Part shown: positions 62,398 through 64,000 of the stretch, piece after piece | Position numbering within the stretch: the first letter of the stretch is position 1 | Layout of the letters: every line of letters starts with the position of its first letter | Translations under genes and position numbers: made by a program | Assembly: GCA_963277665.1 (NCBI GenBank) | Contig: OY728143.1 | Location: 230,383,591 to 230,447,590, forward strand | Direction: 5' to 3' | Origin: Viscum album | Taxonomy: Eukaryota > Streptophyta > Magnoliopsida > Santalales > Viscaceae | Length of the DNA stretch: 64,000 nt | The notes under the pieces: generated by a model | Database searches by the model: none | Seen by the model: only the letters and a program-made list of their open reading frames with translations | What the model was told of the DNA's origin: nothing

Positions 62398-64000
62398 GAA
62401 TCATAATTAACTAGAGGGAATGATTTCTCTGAACCATAATAAAACAACATAGTATACATGTACAAATCAGAGAAATAGATATAAAAGACAATATACTGTA
62501 TATAACATAATAAAAAAGGAAATAGAAGAAGTTATTCAAACCAAATGTAACTAAATAATCTCTATGGTAAATGTCCTACAACAAAGGGAAAATAATGAAA
62601 CAACTACTCCATTAGGTATCTTTGGAAGTCTCCCACAAAGTCACCACCAACTACCCAGACAAAGTAGAAATAAACCTCTCCACATCCATATAGGTACTTG
62701 CCTTTAACTTTATCAAATGAAATAACAACGTTTATACACCACCGAAGGGGTTTATAGTGTGTGATACAAATAGGCTCAGTATGATCCCATCTAAGTGATC
62801 CATTTCATGTCATGATATAACAATATAAACAGGTAAAAAAATAACGAAAACAATACTTGATAATCAGTAAATGGTTTTTTATCAACTTCATGGTAATGAA
62901 ATCCACATTTCCTTAGCTTCAAATAATCCAAGTAAAGCGGTTTCAAAGAATGTCACATAAATCAAGGTTGTCAAATACATGCATATAACATAGTTCATAT
63001 CAAATTAAAAAAATTATAAATAAAAGAATAGGTAACATCAGGACAAGGGTCACAACAGGTCTGGATAAATAGGACTCTTATAACAAATCATACCAATCAA
63101 GTAAATCAAGTATCTAGATATATTCATAAAATATAGAGATTAGAGAATAACCCATGAAAGTGAACCTACCATCATGTCTCACATGCCCCTACAACAATAG
63201 TCCTAGGGAGCAGAGGAACGCCCCATGATTGAACACCCCAATAATAAAAACATATGAAACCTATTACTAAACCATAACCACATGTACATAATACTTCTTA
63301 TGGGATAAAGTTTCTAAAAAACTTCATAAAAAAATTCCTCAAAATATATTTTAGAAAACCATTTCAATATTATTTGAAAATATAATTTATTTTACCAAAA
63401 TTTGGGTAAAACCTTATTTTCAGTAAAAATCATTTCCCCAATCAAAATTCAATCATTCCAATTCATTTATAAATTAATTTATATATAATATACAAATATT
63501 TCATCCAATATAGGATAGAGATATAATGACCATACTGAAAATGAGGATTCACATGCATGTAGTGGGGTCTAGTATTATAGGAGAATAAAAATACCAAAAA
63601 ATGACATAAAATCAATCCAAACATCATATAATCAATTTAACAAGAAATATATCCATAGAGAAAATATAACAGAATATTTAACTGAAGAAAATATCTTGTT
63701 GCACCGCAACCAATAAAAAGGTCATCCTAGAGGGGATGATCAAAAAAAGTATACAAAAATTAGCAACAATATCAACAAAAAAATGAAAACAGATATGAAA
63801 ATTTAGCACAATAGTGCTTCTACAACTAACAACAATGATGAATCATAAAGACCACATACATAGAGATATTCAATGCAGCAATATTGAAGATCAACCACCA
63901 AATAAAATAAAATTTATTGAATGGAAATATCTAAATAAAATAGAGAGATCATAGGTTTCAACAGATAGAGTTATGGTCGATTAAAAATAAAATCCGACAT
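62398..64000 (-). repeat. Element A 5' LTR, cut by the window edge
   Basis: Aligns first with 8027-8708 and then with 46000-46860, the two pieces of A's 3' LTR. From the joined 3' LTR (~1985 bp), about 380 bases should lie beyond the window. Confidence 0.72.

Larger units (their letters stand above)
8027..64000 (-). mobile_element. Element A: outermost Ty3/gypsy retrotransposon, minus strand, interrupted by B and E
   Basis: A is the host of the whole nest. On the minus strand its order is 5' LTR (from beyond the window edge to 62398), primer site, gag, protease, [E inserted], RT, RNase H, integrase, 3' LTR (47302-46000), [B inserted], rest of 3' LTR (8708-8027). The key evidence is that 8027-8708 aligns with 62398-63185 while 46000-46860 aligns with the continuation 63190-64000, so B (8709-45999) sits inside one LTR of A. 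The joined 3' LTR is about 1985 bp, which predicts that A ends roughly 380 bp beyond the window. The integrase, RNase H and C-terminal tail look like Tekay/Del chromoviruses. All frames are broken, and A's LTRs are among the most diverged here, fitting the greatest age. Confidence 0.8.

Overview
The window is a stretch of heavily decayed repetitive DNA, very AT-rich and poor in CpG, with no intact cellular gene. It comes from a flowering plant or another seed plant with a large genome. The evidence is the content: one Ty1/copia element of Sirevirus type (a lineage known from plants) and several Ty3/gypsy elements that look like the plant Tekay/Del chromoviruses. Their LTRs start TGTAACACCC or close to it, and their primer sites resemble the initiator tRNA-Met complement TGGTATCAGAGC. 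I cannot name the species.

Layout. Positions 1-8026 are degenerate AT-rich sequence holding a tRNA-Lys-derived relic and an LTR-like fragment. From 8027 to the right edge, everything belongs to one nest of LTR retrotransposons, labelled A to E here. A is the outermost and oldest, a minus-strand gypsy element: 3' LTR 8027-8708 plus 46000-47302, pol 47332-50367 plus 60584-60860, gag 60870-62157, 5' LTR from 62398 past the window end. B is a plus-strand gypsy element (8709-45999) inserted in A's 3' LTR: 5' LTR 8709-11813, gag-pol 12311-16760, and a 3' LTR in three pieces (16804-19128, 30644-31017, 45661-45999). C is a plus-strand Sirevirus (19243-30643) in B's 3' LTR; it is the youngest by LTR similarity and has a third ORF after pol. 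D is a plus-strand gypsy element with giant (~4.8 kb) LTRs (31018-45660), also in B's 3' LTR; its internal part is mostly replaced and holds a further LTR-like segment, X. E (50368-60583) is an LTR element with ~2.84 kb LTRs and no recognisable coding region, inserted in A's pol at the protease/RT junction.

The joins support this reading. Sequence interrupted at 8708 resumes at 46000; the B LTR interrupted near 19128 resumes at 30644, is interrupted again at 31017 and resumes near 45661; A's protease stops at 60584 and its RT starts at 50367. The insertion order is A, then B and E, then C and D.

No coding region is intact. All gag and pol reading frames carry stops and frameshifts, so the functions given describe ancestral roles. 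LTR identities and alignments were judged by eye; every boundary could move by several to some tens of bases.
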